Assembly: GCA_021794595.1 (NCBI GenBank)
Contig: JAJYQN010000096.1
Coordinates: forward strand, 18,399 to 82,398
Origin: Pseudomonadota bacterium
GTDB lineage: Bacteria > Pseudomonadota > Gammaproteobacteria > Acidiferrobacterales > Acidiferrobacteraceae
DNA: 64,000 nt
Reading direction: 5' to 3'
This document shows positions 11,173 to 25,930 of the stretch, piece after piece. The notes beneath the pieces are model-generated. The model searched no databases and had not been told where the DNA came from. It was given only the letters and a program-made list of their open reading frames with translations. The position numbers were made by a program, and so were the translations under genes. Every line of letters starts with the position of its first letter. The stretch's first letter is position 1.

Positions 11173-11189
11173 CTTAGACTGATTCTAAG
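11173..11189. promoter_or_regulatory. PerR/Fur-family-like operator upstream of rubrerythrin
   Basis: CTTAGACTGATTCTAAG; TTAGACT-G-ATTCTAA is a 7-1-7 palindrome with one mismatched pair. Confidence 0.5.
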
Positions 11190-11213
11190 TTAAACCCAAG
11201 CACGGAGTATAGT

Positions 11214-11633
<420 letters not shown>

Positions 11634-11660
11634 GTTCTTAGATACGATGCGTTAGGATGC

Positions 11661-11692
11661 GCGGGTCGGCTTTGCCGGCCCGCCTTCTTTTT
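11661..11692 (+). terminator. Rho-independent-like hairpin between rubrerythrin and FeS oxidoreductase genes
   Basis: GCGGGTCGGC-ttt-GCCGGCCCGC stem (one wobble) followed by CTTCTTTTT. Confidence 0.7.
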
Positions 11693-11702
11693 GGAGGGGG
11701 GT

Positions 11703-13049
11703 ATGGAGCAAGATAACGATAAGTCGGTCATGCGCGAAGGAAACCTCGAGGCTCCGACGCGGCACACCATCTCTTGGCAGGACCCCGCCTATTTCGATAG
11801 GGCTGCGATCGATGCTGAACTTTTTCGCGTTTTTGACATCTGCCATGGTTGCCGACGGTGTTTTAACCTCTGCCAGTCGTTTCCGACCCTTTTCGATTTG
11901 ATTGATAACTCTTCCGGAATGGAGGTGAAGGACGTCTCGCCTAGCGATTACAGCCGGGTAGTAGACCAGTGCTACCTCTGTGACATGTGTTATATGACGA
12001 AGTGCCCGTATGTTCCGCCCCACCCCTGGAACGTCGATTTTCCGCACCTGATGTTGCGGGCGAAGGCCGCCAAATTCCGTGACGGCAAGACTCGCTTTCG
12101 AGACCGTGTGCTCGCGAGTACGGATGCGGTCGGACGCCTGGCGGGGATCCCGGTTGTCACTGAAATCGTCAACGCCGCCAACCGCAATGGCGCGGTGCGC
12201 AAGATCCTAGAGACCGTCCTCGGCGTAGACCACCGGGCCCATATTCCGAGCTACCACAGCAAAACCTTTCGGAAGGAGTGGCGGTCCCAGGATATCGAAC
12301 CCCGGACGACGCCGGGCACGACCGGACGCGTCGCATTGTTCGCAACATGTTACGGCAACTATAATGAACCCGAGCTGGCGGCCGATTTGGCGCGGGTCTT
12401 TCAGCATAATGGGATCTCGGTGCGGGTGTTGGACGAAGAGCGTTGTTGCGGTATGCCGAGGCTAGAAGTCGGCGATCTAGACGGCGTGGCCGCTTTGAAG
12501 GAATTCAATATCCCACGGCTTGCGGCGCTCGTGGACGAGGGTTACGACATCGTCGCACCGGTCCCGTCTTGCGTCTTGATGTTTAAGCAGGAATTGCCCT
12601 TGCTCTTTCCCGATGACGAGCGCGTCGCGAAGGTGAAGAAGGCCATGTTCGATCCGTTTGACTACCTGCTTTTGCGCCACAAGGGCGGCCAGATGAGGAC
12701 GGACTTTAAGAATCCGTTGGGCAAGGTCGCCTATCACGTTCCTTGTCATCAGCGGGTACAAAATATCGGGTTGAAGACCCGCGATCTCTTGATGATGGTG
12801 CCGGGTACCGCCATTGAGGTGATTGAGCGTTGCTCGGGTCATGATGGGACCTACGGCGTTAAGCGTGAGTTCTATGAAGATGCGGTCAAGATCGGGCGCC
12901 CGGTTGTAAAGCGCATCCAGGACGCGGCCCCCGACCATTTCATGAGCGATTGTCCCATCGCCGGGCATCACTTGGCGAACGGCATGAGCGGAGGCGGCAC
13001 GCCGATATCGCGATATGCACTCTTGTGCCGGGCCTACGGCATCGAATGA
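11703..13049 (+). CDS. heterodisulfide-reductase/GlpC-like iron-sulfur oxidoreductase (two 4Fe-4S motifs, CCG-type domains)
   Basis: [11 protein letters not shown] and [13 protein letters not shown] motifs; [11 protein letters not shown] at 11703 with SD GGAGG. Confidence 0.88.
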   Translation: MEQDNDKSVMREGNLEAPTRHTISWQDPAYFDRAAIDAELFRVFDICHGCRRCFNLCQSFPTLFDLIDNSSGMEVKDVSPSDYSRVVDQCYLCDMCYMTKCPYVPPHPWNVDFPHLMLRAKAAKFRDGKTRFRDRVLASTDAVGRLAGIPVVTEIVNAANRNGAVRKILETVLGVDHRAHIPSYHSKTFRKEWRSQDIEPRTTPGTTGRVALFATCYGNYNEPELAADLARVFQHNGISVRVLDEERCCGMPRLEVGDLDGVAALKEFNIPRLAALVDEGYDIVAPVPSCVLMFKQELPLLFPDDERVAKVKKAMFDPFDYLLLRHKGGQMRTDFKNPLGKVAYHVPCHQRVQNIGLKTRDLLMMVPGTAIEVIERCSGHDGTYGVKREFYEDAVKIGRPVVKRIQDAAPDHFMSDCPIAGHHLANGMSGGGTPISRYALLCRAYGIE

Positions 13050-13076
13050 TCTCACACCATAAAAGGAGAACGTCTT

Positions 13077-13382
13077 ATGGCGCATGAAGGTATGCATGAG
13101 GACCGGTCGGAATTGACAGACGCGACCTGCGAGATGCATAGGGCGATTGTTTCGCTCATGGAGGAGCTGGAGGCGATCGACTGGTACCAGCAGCGGGTAG
13201 ATGCCTGCCAGGATCCGGAGTTGCGCGCGGTCCTCGCGCATAACCGTGACGAAGAAAAAGAGCATGCGGCCATGGCCCTTGAATGGATACGCCGCCACGA
13301 TTCCGTGTTCGACCGCGAATTGCGCGAGTATCTCTTTCGGGAAGGAAGCATCGTAGGCAAGGAACACGAAGACAAGGCTTAA
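13077..13382 (+). CDS. encapsulated-ferritin-like (EncFtn family) diiron protein
   Basis: HRAIVSLMEELEAIDWYQQRVDA...LAHNRDEEKEHAAMALEWIRRHD closely resembles the EncFtn core; no encapsulin-targeting C-terminal peptide seen. Confidence 0.85.
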   Translation: MAHEGMHEDRSELTDATCEMHRAIVSLMEELEAIDWYQQRVDACQDPELRAVLAHNRDEEKEHAAMALEWIRRHDSVFDRELREYLFREGSIVGKEHEDKA

Positions 13383-13391
13383 GGAGACCCC

Positions 13392-18068
<4,677 letters not shown>

Positions 18069-18072
<4 letters not shown>

Positions 18073-18866
18073 CCCGCTGGGCTCTCGGCATCGAATACAA
18101 CGGCGCCCGGTTTTGCGGGTGGCAGAGTCAAATCGGTGTGGCGACCGTGCAAGATGCGGTTGAGCAGGCCTTGTCCCGGGTCGCGGACGAGCCAGTGCGG
18201 GTGATTGCGGCTGGCCGGACTGATACCGGGGTTCATGCCCATGGCCAAGTTGTGCACTTTGATACCGGCCAAAGCCGGCGTTCCGAGGCCTTTACGCGCG
18301 GCGCCAATACGCATTTGAGCGCGGATGTCTCGATCTTGTGGGCTCGTCCGGTCCCAGACGAGTTCCATGCTCGGTTTTCGGCCGTGGGTCGGACCTACCG
18401 CTATGTGATTCTCAACCGTCGGGTGCGCCCCGGTCTTTGGGCGTCGCGCGTCAGTTTCGATTATCGGCCGCTCGATGAAAAGCGCATGCAAGAGGCCGCT
18501 AATGCGCTTCTCGGGCGCCATGACTTCACCTCGTTTCGTGCGAGCCAGTGCCAGGCGAAGAGCCCCGTCCGGACCCTGCGTCGCCTCGTGGTCGAGCGCC
18601 ACGGGGCGTTTATCGTGCTGACAGTCGAGGCCGATGCCTTTTTGCATCACATGGTGCGCAATATCGGCGGCGTCCTGTGCGCGATCGGCGCCGGTGAGCG
18701 GCCGGTTTCCTGGGCTGAGTCGGTTCTGAAGGTCCGCGACCGCGCCCTGGGTGGCTTGACCGCAACACCGGATGGGCTTTATCTGGACGCGGTCCACTAC
18801 CCCGATAAGTACGGACTTCCCCCCCTAAAAGACCCGGCTAGCCCGGCGGGGTTTGTGTTGTTTTAA
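18069..18866 (+). CDS. truA: tRNA pseudouridine(38-40) synthase
   Basis: [19 protein letters not shown]; 4-bp overlap with parC. Confidence 0.96.
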
Positions 18867-19013
18867 GGAGCATCGGCGCTCGGACGCGATAGGTGCGGGC
18901 TTCAAGTCTGAAGGCGCGGGATGTCAGGAACCCCGACGGAACATGGGTGCTCGAGGGGTCTGCCGGCAGCGCGGAGCCCACGGCCCATGAAGACGGGTGG
19001 GGGCCTTGGCCAC

Positions 19014-19035
19014 TATATATCAAGGTTGATATATA
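19014..19035. promoter_or_regulatory. perfect inverted repeat, candidate ArsR operator
   Basis: TATATATCAA-GG-TTGATATATA, 26 bp upstream of the arsR ATG. Confidence 0.75.
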
Positions 19036-19060
19036 TCGAATAAAGTATATACTGGCCGCC

Positions 19061-19426
19061 ATGGTCTCTGAAGACACGCTCCTGGCGGTTTTGGGAAATG
19101 CCAGCCGTCGACGGTTATTGATGCTGCTTGCAACGTTTGGCGAGCTCTGTGTCTGCGAACTCGTTCATGCGGTCGATCTCCCACAAGCCACCGTTTCGCG
19201 CCATCTCGCGATGGTCCGCCAGGCACGCCTTGTCGAGGCGCGCAGACAAGGGACATGGATGTACTACCGCTTCGCTCGCGATGTACCGTCGTGGGCCCTG
19301 GATATTGTGAATGCCCTACAGGCCGGTCCCGCAGGGGCGCTTTATCGCGAAGATAAACGCCGACTTCGGGCCATGCCGAATCGGCCTGTCCGTTGTTGTG
19401 ATTACGAGAAGGAGTGCTCTTCATGA
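19061..19426 (+). CDS. arsR: ArsR/SmtB family transcriptional regulator
   Basis: LGNASRRRLLMLLATFGELCVCELVHAVDLPQATVSRHLAMVRQARLV; CVCEL metal-binding-type motif. Confidence 0.92.
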   Translation: MVSEDTLLAVLGNASRRRLLMLLATFGELCVCELVHAVDLPQATVSRHLAMVRQARLVEARRQGTWMYYRFARDVPSWALDIVNALQAGPAGALYREDKRRLRAMPNRPVRCCDYEKECSS

Positions 19427-19872
19427 GTCGATTTCACATTCATTTGGCGGTCAGTGACATTGACGCCGCTGTGCGGTTTTATAGTGGGCTCTTTGCTCAC
19501 GCCCCATCGGTCGTGAAGCCCGATTACGCCCAATGGGTGTTGGCGGATCCACGGGTGAATTTCGCCGTATCGACGCGCAGCGATGTCCTGGGTCTCAACC
19601 ACTTGGGGATACAGGCAGAGACCGAAGACGAACTCGCGATGTTGACGGCTCGAATCGAGAATGGACCGGGTCCGGTCGTAAAGGAGGGGCTCACAACCTG
19701 TTGTTACGCCGAGTCTGACAAGTCTTGGACATACGATCCGGACGGCTTGCCGTGGGAGGCCTATCGCACTATGGGCCAGGCCGCGGTCTTTACGCGCGGC
19801 GCGGACAGCGCTTGCTGCGTCCCGACACCGGCTGTGATGGTTCCTATGCCAAGGAGCGGTAAGCCGCGGTAG
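19423..19872 (+). CDS. arsI: ArsI/CadI family glyoxalase-fold metal(loid) resistance protein
   Basis: [55 protein letters not shown] cysteine pair; within ars cluster. Confidence 0.8.
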   Translation: MSRFHIHLAVSDIDAAVRFYSGLFAHAPSVVKPDYAQWVLADPRVNFAVSTRSDVLGLNHLGIQAETEDELAMLTARIENGPGPVVKEGLTTCCYAESDKSWTYDPDGLPWEAYRTMGQAAVFTRGADSACCVPTPAVMVPMPRSGKPR

Positions 19873-19918
19873 AGTCCCCAATTTATTAAAACGGCCGCCC
19901 TGCCGGGAGGAAGCGCGA

Positions 19919-21229
19919 ATGGTTCTAGCGTTGGCGGTATTCGGACTCACCCTGTTCTTGGTGATCGCTCAGCCGAGGGGTCTTGGTATCGGTTGGGGCG
20001 CGTCTATAGGAGCGCTGCTCGCGCTTCTTCTGGGTGTCGTTCATCTCGATAACATCCCCGTGGTTTGGGGCATCGTGTGGAACGCTACGTTTACCTTTGT
20101 CGGGCTCATTATCATATCGCTTCTTCTGGATGAGGCCGGGTTCTTTCACTGGGCCGCGCTGCACATGGCTCGTAGAGGACGGGGCCGGGGCCAGGTGTTG
20201 TTCCCCTTGATTATTTTGCTCGGGGCCTTGGTGTCGGCCTTGTTCGCCAATGATGGCGCCGCTCTGATTCTCACGCCGATCGTGCTTGCCATGCTTTTAG
20301 CCCTAGGCTTTCCCCCGGCCGCTGCCTTTGCCTTTGTGATAGGTACGGGCTTCGTCGCTGACACGACCTCTTTGCCGTTTGTGATCTCCAATCTTGTCAA
20401 CATCGTGTCCGCCGACTTCTTCGGTATCGCCTTTCGTCAGTATGCGCTTGTTATGGTGCCCGTCGACCTGGTGGCAGGCCTCTCCACGTTTGCCGCGCTT
20501 TGGATTTATTTTCGGCGCGATATTCCTGCGTCATACGATGTGGCCCAATTGAGCGACCCCGCATCGGTAGTTACGGATCCTTTGTTGTTTCGATTGAGCT
20601 GGCCTGTGCTCCTCATATTGCTTTTGAGCTACTTTCTGGCCGGACGGCTGCGGGTGCCGGTTTCGCTGCTGACCGGGATCGCGGCCTTGGTTTTGCTATT
20701 GATTGCGGCGCGCGTCTGGCGTGGGGGCAAGACGGCCATCGTGCCGGTGGGGAAGGTGCTGCGCGGCGCACCCTGGCAAATCGTCGTGTTCAGCCTCGGT
20801 ATGTATTTGGTCGTCTATGGCCTACGTAATGCCGGACTCACGGTCATGCTGGCTTCGCTGCTGCATACCTTCGCCGAACACGGCATTTGGGTCGCCACTT
20901 TGGGCACAGGGTTTCTGACCGCGGGTCTCTCTGCCGTCATGAATAATCTACCCACCGTGCTGGTGGGTGCCCTGGCCATCCACGGCATGGCCGCGGTGCC
21001 GGCTACGACCCGTCAGGCGATGGTGTATGCGAACGTCATAGGGTGCGATATAGGCCCAAAATTCACCCCGCTTGGCAGCCTTGCCACCCTCCTATGGCTA
21101 CATGTCTTGGCGCGTAAAGGACAGACCATATCGTGGCGAACTTACATGCGGGTCGGTCTCGCGCTAACGCCCGCCGTGCTGTTGGTGACCTTGGTGAGCC
21201 TCGTACTGTCCCTGCAGTGGCTCAACTAA
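19919..21229 (+). CDS. arsB: arsenic transporter / arsenite efflux pump ArsB
   Basis: 436 aa polytopic protein with ArsB-like [16 protein letters not shown] and [23 protein letters not shown]. Confidence 0.93.
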   Translation: MVLALAVFGLTLFLVIAQPRGLGIGWGASIGALLALLLGVVHLDNIPVVWGIVWNATFTFVGLIIISLLLDEAGFFHWAALHMARRGRGRGQVLFPLIILLGALVSALFANDGAALILTPIVLAMLLALGFPPAAAFAFVIGTGFVADTTSLPFVISNLVNIVSADFFGIAFRQYALVMVPVDLVAGLSTFAALWIYFRRDIPASYDVAQLSDPASVVTDPLLFRLSWPVLLILLLSYFLAGRLRVPVSLLTGIAALVLLLIAARVWRGGKTAIVPVGKVLRGAPWQIVVFSLGMYLVVYGLRNAGLTVMLASLLHTFAEHGIWVATLGTGFLTAGLSAVMNNLPTVLVGALAIHGMAAVPATTRQAMVYANVIGCDIGPKFTPLGSLATLLWLHVLARKGQTISWRTYMRVGLALTPAVLLVTLVSLVLSLQWLN

Positions 21230-21258
21230 CTCGTGAATACCCAGGCCTAGGAGGGCTT

Positions 21259-21690
21259 ATGCGCGTGCTATTTTTGTGTACCGGCAACAGTTGTCGCAGC
21301 CAGATGGCGGAGGGTTGGTTGAGACATCTCGCAGGTTCCGGCATGGAGGTCGAGTCCGCCGGACTCGAGGCCCACGGACTGAACCCGGCGGCCGTGCGCG
21401 CCATGGCCGATCGTGGGATCGATATCAGCGCTCAGGCGTCGAAGGTAGTCGATGCCGCGATGGTGGCCCGCGCCCAGCTGGTCGTGACGGTCTGTGGCCA
21501 TGCCGATGCGCATTGCCCGGCACTGCCGCCCGCTGTCGCCAAACAACATTGGCCATTCGAGGATCCGGCGCGAGTGACGGGCGATGCTGCGACCATTAGG
21601 CGCGCGTTCGAGGAAACGTGTCGCGCCATTGAGATGCGAGTGCGGACATTTCTCGCCGAATGCCGAAGGCACGGGCCTCAAAATAGGTGA
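21259..21690 (+). CDS. arsC: arsenate reductase (low-MW phosphatase type)
   Basis: MRVLFLCTGNSCRSQMAEGWLRH; ATG at 21259 with upstream SD. Confidence 0.93.
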   Translation: MRVLFLCTGNSCRSQMAEGWLRHLAGSGMEVESAGLEAHGLNPAAVRAMADRGIDISAQASKVVDAAMVARAQLVVTVCGHADAHCPALPPAVAKQHWPFEDPARVTGDAATIRRAFEETCRAIEMRVRTFLAECRRHGPQNR

Positions 21691-21934
21691 CCGGCCGTTT
21701 GATTGGGCGCTACCGGAAAGCGTTGCAGTGCTCTGTCCGTAAGCGTATAGCGGTTCAGGGGGTGGGGAGCGGCGCTATCGCCATCAAGGAGATCATCTCC
21801 CGACGTTTCCTGTCGCCCAAGGCATTGTTTGAGTATACACAGTGGCGCGCTATGCGCGGTGAGGGTGCAGGAACCGAGATCCTGCCCTGCTCCCCCCGGC
21901 ACCCGGTTAAGAGAATACACTCCCGACCTTGAGG

Positions 21935-22192
21935 TGAACGCAGGAAAGCGAAGAAACCCGCCGAGAAAAAGACTCGGAAGCGCACGTGTGACGAATTCAA
22001 AGACCCAGCCCTGCAGTGGGCCGAGCGGGATGGGGCGGCCCTGGACCTCGGGATCGCCGAGACACGGATCTATGCTTGGCGGCGCAAGCATCAGATCGAG
22101 GGGGCGCTCGCCGAGGCAGACCGGCTGAAAGAGGCTGACGTCGCTCGCCTAAAGCAAGATTTGGCGCGGCTCGAAGAGGAGATGTTTTCCTA
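21935..22192 (+). pseudogene. remnant of IS3-type transposase OrfA
   Basis: Readable frame ...KKTRKRTCDEFKDPALQWAERDGAALDLGIAETRIYAWRRKHQIEGALAEADRLKEADVARLKQDLARLEEEMFS*; HTH plus leucine-zipper pattern; no intact start and no OrfB follows. Confidence 0.55.
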
Positions 22193-22460
22193 ATCAACGG
22201 TGAGCGAGGCGATCGAAGTGAAGTCCGCCCTGATCCGACGCCGCGAAGGCCCGCGCGCGATTGTGCCCAGACGCGACCTGCCGTCGGCCTCCCGTAGCGG
22301 CTACACCGCGTGGCGGACCGTCCCACCTCCGTCCCGCGCTAAGGCCGATGAGGGCCTCCTGCAGGCCATCCGGCACACCCCATTTTTATCGACAAATACC
22401 GTTTAGGACACAATTCCTGCCACACACCGACAACAAATAGAACCATGGGAGGATAGGCGC

Positions 22461-22931
22461 ATGAGTAGAACCGACCCATCTCGTCGGCGTTTTCTCTTAA
22501 CTGGCCCACTGGCTCTGGGTGGTGGCCTCGCTACGCTGGCCGGATTCGACAAGACTTTTGCTCGGAAGGGGATTAACGACGATACCGCCAGACAAATCAA
22601 CACCCTGAACAATCGGTTCCTGGCCATTGGAGCAAGCCCCGCCGCAATCTCTGCCCGTCAACAATTCGCCCATCTTGTGAGCAATCCGGCGCTACCAACC
22701 TTGGCTAGGAATACCCTGCAAACCGCTGGGACGAGCCTCACCGGATTTCAGACGGCACTGCTTGAGGCAGTCCTTGTGATGACTTTCGATCCCGCAGCCT
22801 TGGCGGCGACTATGGTGGGGGCACCGTTGACGAAGCTCCAGCGCATCACCATGGCTCGGGTGCGCGGCACATTACAGGAAAACCCCGCGATTCAACGGCT
22901 TATCCGCTCTGGGGCTACCTTGAAAGGGTAG
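22461..22931 (+). CDS. hypothetical protein with Tat signal peptide (N-terminal part of a split frame)
   Basis: MSRTDPSRRRFLLTGPLALGGGLATLAG; terminates at TAG 22929-22931. Confidence 0.65.
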   Translation: MSRTDPSRRRFLLTGPLALGGGLATLAGFDKTFARKGINDDTARQINTLNNRFLAIGASPAAISARQQFAHLVSNPALPTLARNTLQTAGTSLTGFQTALLEAVLVMTFDPAALAATMVGAPLTKLQRITMARVRGTLQENPAIQRLIRSGATLKG

Positions 22932-23498
22932 CGAAATATATTGCAAAGCGATATCAACCAAGTGATCGCCAACAGCAGCCAGAGCGCACCAAGTTTTACC
23001 GTGCCTGATAATCCCGCTTTGGCGTCGATCGTGAACGACAGCACCGCCCTCTCGAATTCCTCAGCGTTTGGCACGCTCAAGGCCGCAGCCGTCCTGCTCA
23101 TGGGGACCCCAGCGTTCCTACCCTATCTGCGGGCCCAATCGCCGTTAACTGTGGTCAGCTACATGCCGTTGAAGTTGGCCATCAGTCTAGAGTTGCCGCA
23201 TCAAAATGATCCGCCGTGGCCTTTGGAAATTTCGATTATCCGATTTTTTATCGCATCCATAGTAGATACTGTATGGGACAATTTGGAGGGCCGTATTGCC
23301 ACCATTGTGGGAAATATTGCGAATGGAATTAATATAACCGCTGCGTTACTAGCACTTTCGCAACTGTGGTCAAAGTCGAATTCAAAGCCGAGCGGAACCT
23401 GCACAAACCCTCCATGGGGGCCATGCGTCATGAATAATACCGTGTATAATTGTGGCGATCCCGGCTATGCGGCATGCCTTAACGCGAATGGGATATAA
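22932..23498 (+). CDS. hypothetical protein, same-frame continuation after the amber codon
   Basis: Same frame as 22461 ORF; the track starts it at TTG 22941; Cys-containing tail CTNPPWGPCVMNNTVYNCGDPGYAACLNANGI. Confidence 0.45.
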   Translation, partial: RNILQSDINQVIANSSQSAPSFTVPDNPALASIVNDSTALSNSSAFGTLKAAAVLLMGTPAFLPYLRAQSPLTVVSYMPLKLAISLELPHQNDPPWPLEISIIRFFIASIVDTVWDNLEGRIATIVGNIANGINITAALLALSQLWSKSNSKPSGTCTNPPWGPCVMNNTVYNCGDPGYAACLNANGI

Positions 23499-23699
23499 AA
23501 AGCCGATCATTGCGGCCGCATTATTAAGTCCATTTATAAGTTCATTTAAGCGGAACGGTAGGTGTACAAAAAAATATCGCCGCGGCTGCCTATCGTTTCG
23601 CAGGCATCTGTAGGAGAGACATTCCAAGTGAGGCTCGCGAAACCGGGTAAAATGTATATGAGCGAACCGGTAAGCCGTTACAGGCGGTCTTAAGGGGGT

Positions 23700-24014
23700 A
23701 TGACGATGTCATCGTGGGTGCTAGAACATACGGTTGAATCAGGTTTGGCCATTAATGTTTTGGCTGTCGCTGTTGGTGTCGCTATTGGTATTTGGATGTA
23801 TCGTCTATGGGGCGAGAGATGGGCCAATGAGTCGCGTTTTCGGGTATCCCTCACCGTATTCTATACCCTCGTGAACATCGGCTTGGTCTATCTTTCCTTT
23901 GTATTGTCGGAGTCGCATAAGCAGTTTACGGCTTTTACCGCGATAGCCCTAGTCATGATGACGGGTGCAGCTTTTATGACGTTAAGAAAACTTCATAGGC
24001 AGAACCCAAGATAA
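23700..24014 (+). CDS. hypothetical small membrane protein
   Basis: 104 aa with three predicted TM stretches by eye. Confidence 0.55.
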   Translation: MTMSSWVLEHTVESGLAINVLAVAVGVAIGIWMYRLWGERWANESRFRVSLTVFYTLVNIGLVYLSFVLSESHKQFTAFTAIALVMMTGAAFMTLRKLHRQNPR

Positions 24015-24520
24015 TAAACATCCGAGGCCCGGATACGATACATAGGGCCCCGGATAACTTAGGAGCGTTGGTAGAGCACATCTGGTTTGGTCGCCATAAA
24101 GAGGCGGGAATGGTAAAACGGCGCCAGTCAAACGGGATGAAGTCTTTGCGCCAGCTCGCCTCACCTTAGCTTCTGGCGTCTTCGAGACCCACAGGAAGCC
24201 TACCCGCCGGGCCACGGCCTGATTCTTCAACCGTTGCGTATATTGTGCCATTGTCTTCTCGGCTCGCCCTTATTATAGGATCTATTGAGGCTACGACCAT
24301 GGTGATACGAGGGGACATTACCAGGTGAGAAGAGAGCGCTTCGGGGCCGGCAGCGCCGGTGTCCGCACCGCAGTGCCACGTGGGGCCGAGTTGAAAATGT
24401 GGTACACGCGCTCTTGTGGTAGCGGGAAATGAGATTAGCCGGCGTCTGCGGCTGCGGGGGACCGTCTGATGTGTAAAGCGGTGGAAACTTCTCCGCGATG
24501 AAGTCCGAGACTTATCTCAC

Positions 24521-24547
24521 AGCCGCTTACGCTTGGTGGAAGCGGCT
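24521..24547 (-). terminator. hairpin immediately after phoH stop
   Basis: AGCCGCTT-acgcttggtgg-AAGCGGCT perfect 8-bp stem; no strong T-run. Confidence 0.4.
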
Positions 24548-25929
24548 CATAGGATATCAGTCGCGTAATCAGCAAGCCGTGAGCGCTCTCCGCGTCGCAA
24601 AGTCACATGTCCGCTGTGTTTCCAACCCTTAAAACGATCGATCACGTAGGTTATCCCAGAGGTGGTTTCCGTGAGGTAAGGGCTGTCGATTTGGGCGATG
24701 TTGCCAAGACAGACTACCTTCGTTCCGGGCCCGGCGCGGGTGATGAGGGTCTTCATTTGGTGCGCAGTCAGATTCTGGGCTTCATCAATAATGATGAACT
24801 TGCGCAGGAAGGTCCGCCCGCGCATGAAATTCAAGGATTTGATCCGTACCCGGGAGCGAATAAGGTCGGTGGCCGCCGCCCGCGCCCATTGCGATTGGGC
24901 CCGGCTTTCGAGTTCGGCTTGGTTTAGGACGTCGAGATTGTCCTCGAGGGCACCCATCCACGGCCCCATTTTCTCCTCCTCGGTTCCTGGGAGGAAGCCA
25001 ATATCCTCGCCCACTGGGATCGTGACCCGGGTCATGATGATCTCGGTGTAGAGCTCTTGTTCCAGGGTCTGGTGAAGGCCGGCCGCCAGAGTGAGTAGTG
25101 TTTTGCCGGTACCGGCGTGGCCGAGGAGGGTGACAAAGTCGATCGCCGGGTCCATCAACAGGTTGAGAGCGAAATTTTGTTCGGCATTGCGGGCGCGAAC
25201 ACCCCACACGGCCTTGCCTTGGGGGCCGTAATCCCGCACCCCCTCAAGGCGAGCGCGGCTGCCACCCACTTCGCGCACGATAGCTTCGGTCGGGAGCCCA
25301 TCGTCTGCGACCAGAAATTCGTTGGGGTACCAAGTCTCGGTGACGGCGCCGCACACCTCGTAACTGGGAAGACCGTCAGGCGAGGGGTGGGCGACGAGGG
25401 AGTCTTTTGGTCCAAGACGCAGTGGTTCGATCCCCCGGTACAAAAGATCGGCGTCGTCCAAAACGCGATCGCTCGCGTAATCCTCGGCCCTGAGACCCAA
25501 GGCGCGGGCCTTGATCCGGAGGTTGATGTCTTTACTGACAAGGATGACGCTTCGGCCCGTCTGGGCGTTGGCGAGATCTCGGGTGAGCGCCAAGAGTTGG
25601 TTATCCGCCGTGTGCGCGACGAAAGCCTCAGGCAGGGGGCTGTTCGAGGTCCTTAAGGGGATAAAGAGCCGGCCGGCCGGCCGGTCCGCGCGGCTCGGGA
25701 GCGGAGCCCCCAACTCGAGGTTGGTGGCTTGGGTCAGGATTTCGTCAAGGAAGCGGCTGGCCTGACGCGTGTTGCGGGCCACCTCGGAGCCTCCCGTTTT
25801 ATGGGCGTCGAGCTCCTCTAAGACGATAATCGGAATATAGACATCGTGTTCCTCGAACCGATAGACAGCCGAGGGGTCATGCATCAAAACGTTGGTGTCA
25901 AGGACGAACAGCTTCCGGTCGGTCGTCAT
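24547..25929 (-). CDS. PhoH family protein with N-terminal PIN domain
   Basis: FVLDTNVLMHDPSAVYRFEEHDVYIPIIVLEELDAHK; GHAGTGKTLLTLAAGL; FIIIDEAQNLTAHQMKTLITRAG. Confidence 0.95.
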   Translation of the reverse strand: MTTDRKLFVLDTNVLMHDPSAVYRFEEHDVYIPIIVLEELDAHKTGGSEVARNTRQASRFLDEILTQATNLELGAPLPSRADRPAGRLFIPLRTSNSPLPEAFVAHTADNQLLALTRDLANAQTGRSVILVSKDINLRIKARALGLRAEDYASDRVLDDADLLYRGIEPLRLGPKDSLVAHPSPDGLPSYEVCGAVTETWYPNEFLVADDGLPTEAIVREVGGSRARLEGVRDYGPQGKAVWGVRARNAEQNFALNLLMDPAIDFVTLLGHAGTGKTLLTLAAGLHQTLEQELYTEIIMTRVTIPVGEDIGFLPGTEEEKMGPWMGALEDNLDVLNQAELESRAQSQWARAAATDLIRSRVRIKSLNFMRGRTFLRKFIIIDEAQNLTAHQMKTLITRAGPGTKVVCLGNIAQIDSPYLTETTSGITYVIDRFKGWKHSGHVTLRRGERSRLADYATDIL

Positions 25930-25930
25930 C

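Noticed and set aside
18893-19060. N-terminal extension of the ArsR ORF
   Set aside because: It would translate through the palindromic operator and lacks ArsR homology; ATG at 19061 fits better.
23982-24251. Minus-strand ORF starting MAQYTQRLKNQAVARRVGFLWVSK, considered a transposase remnant
   Set aside because: Only a short N-terminal stretch is suggestive of an HTH transposase; the rest has no recognisable similarity. Needs an ISfinder search.
24260-24546. Considered as a group II intron or retron fragment because of its folded appearance
   Set aside because: No domain V/VI-like hairpin or reverse transcriptase could be identified by eye.
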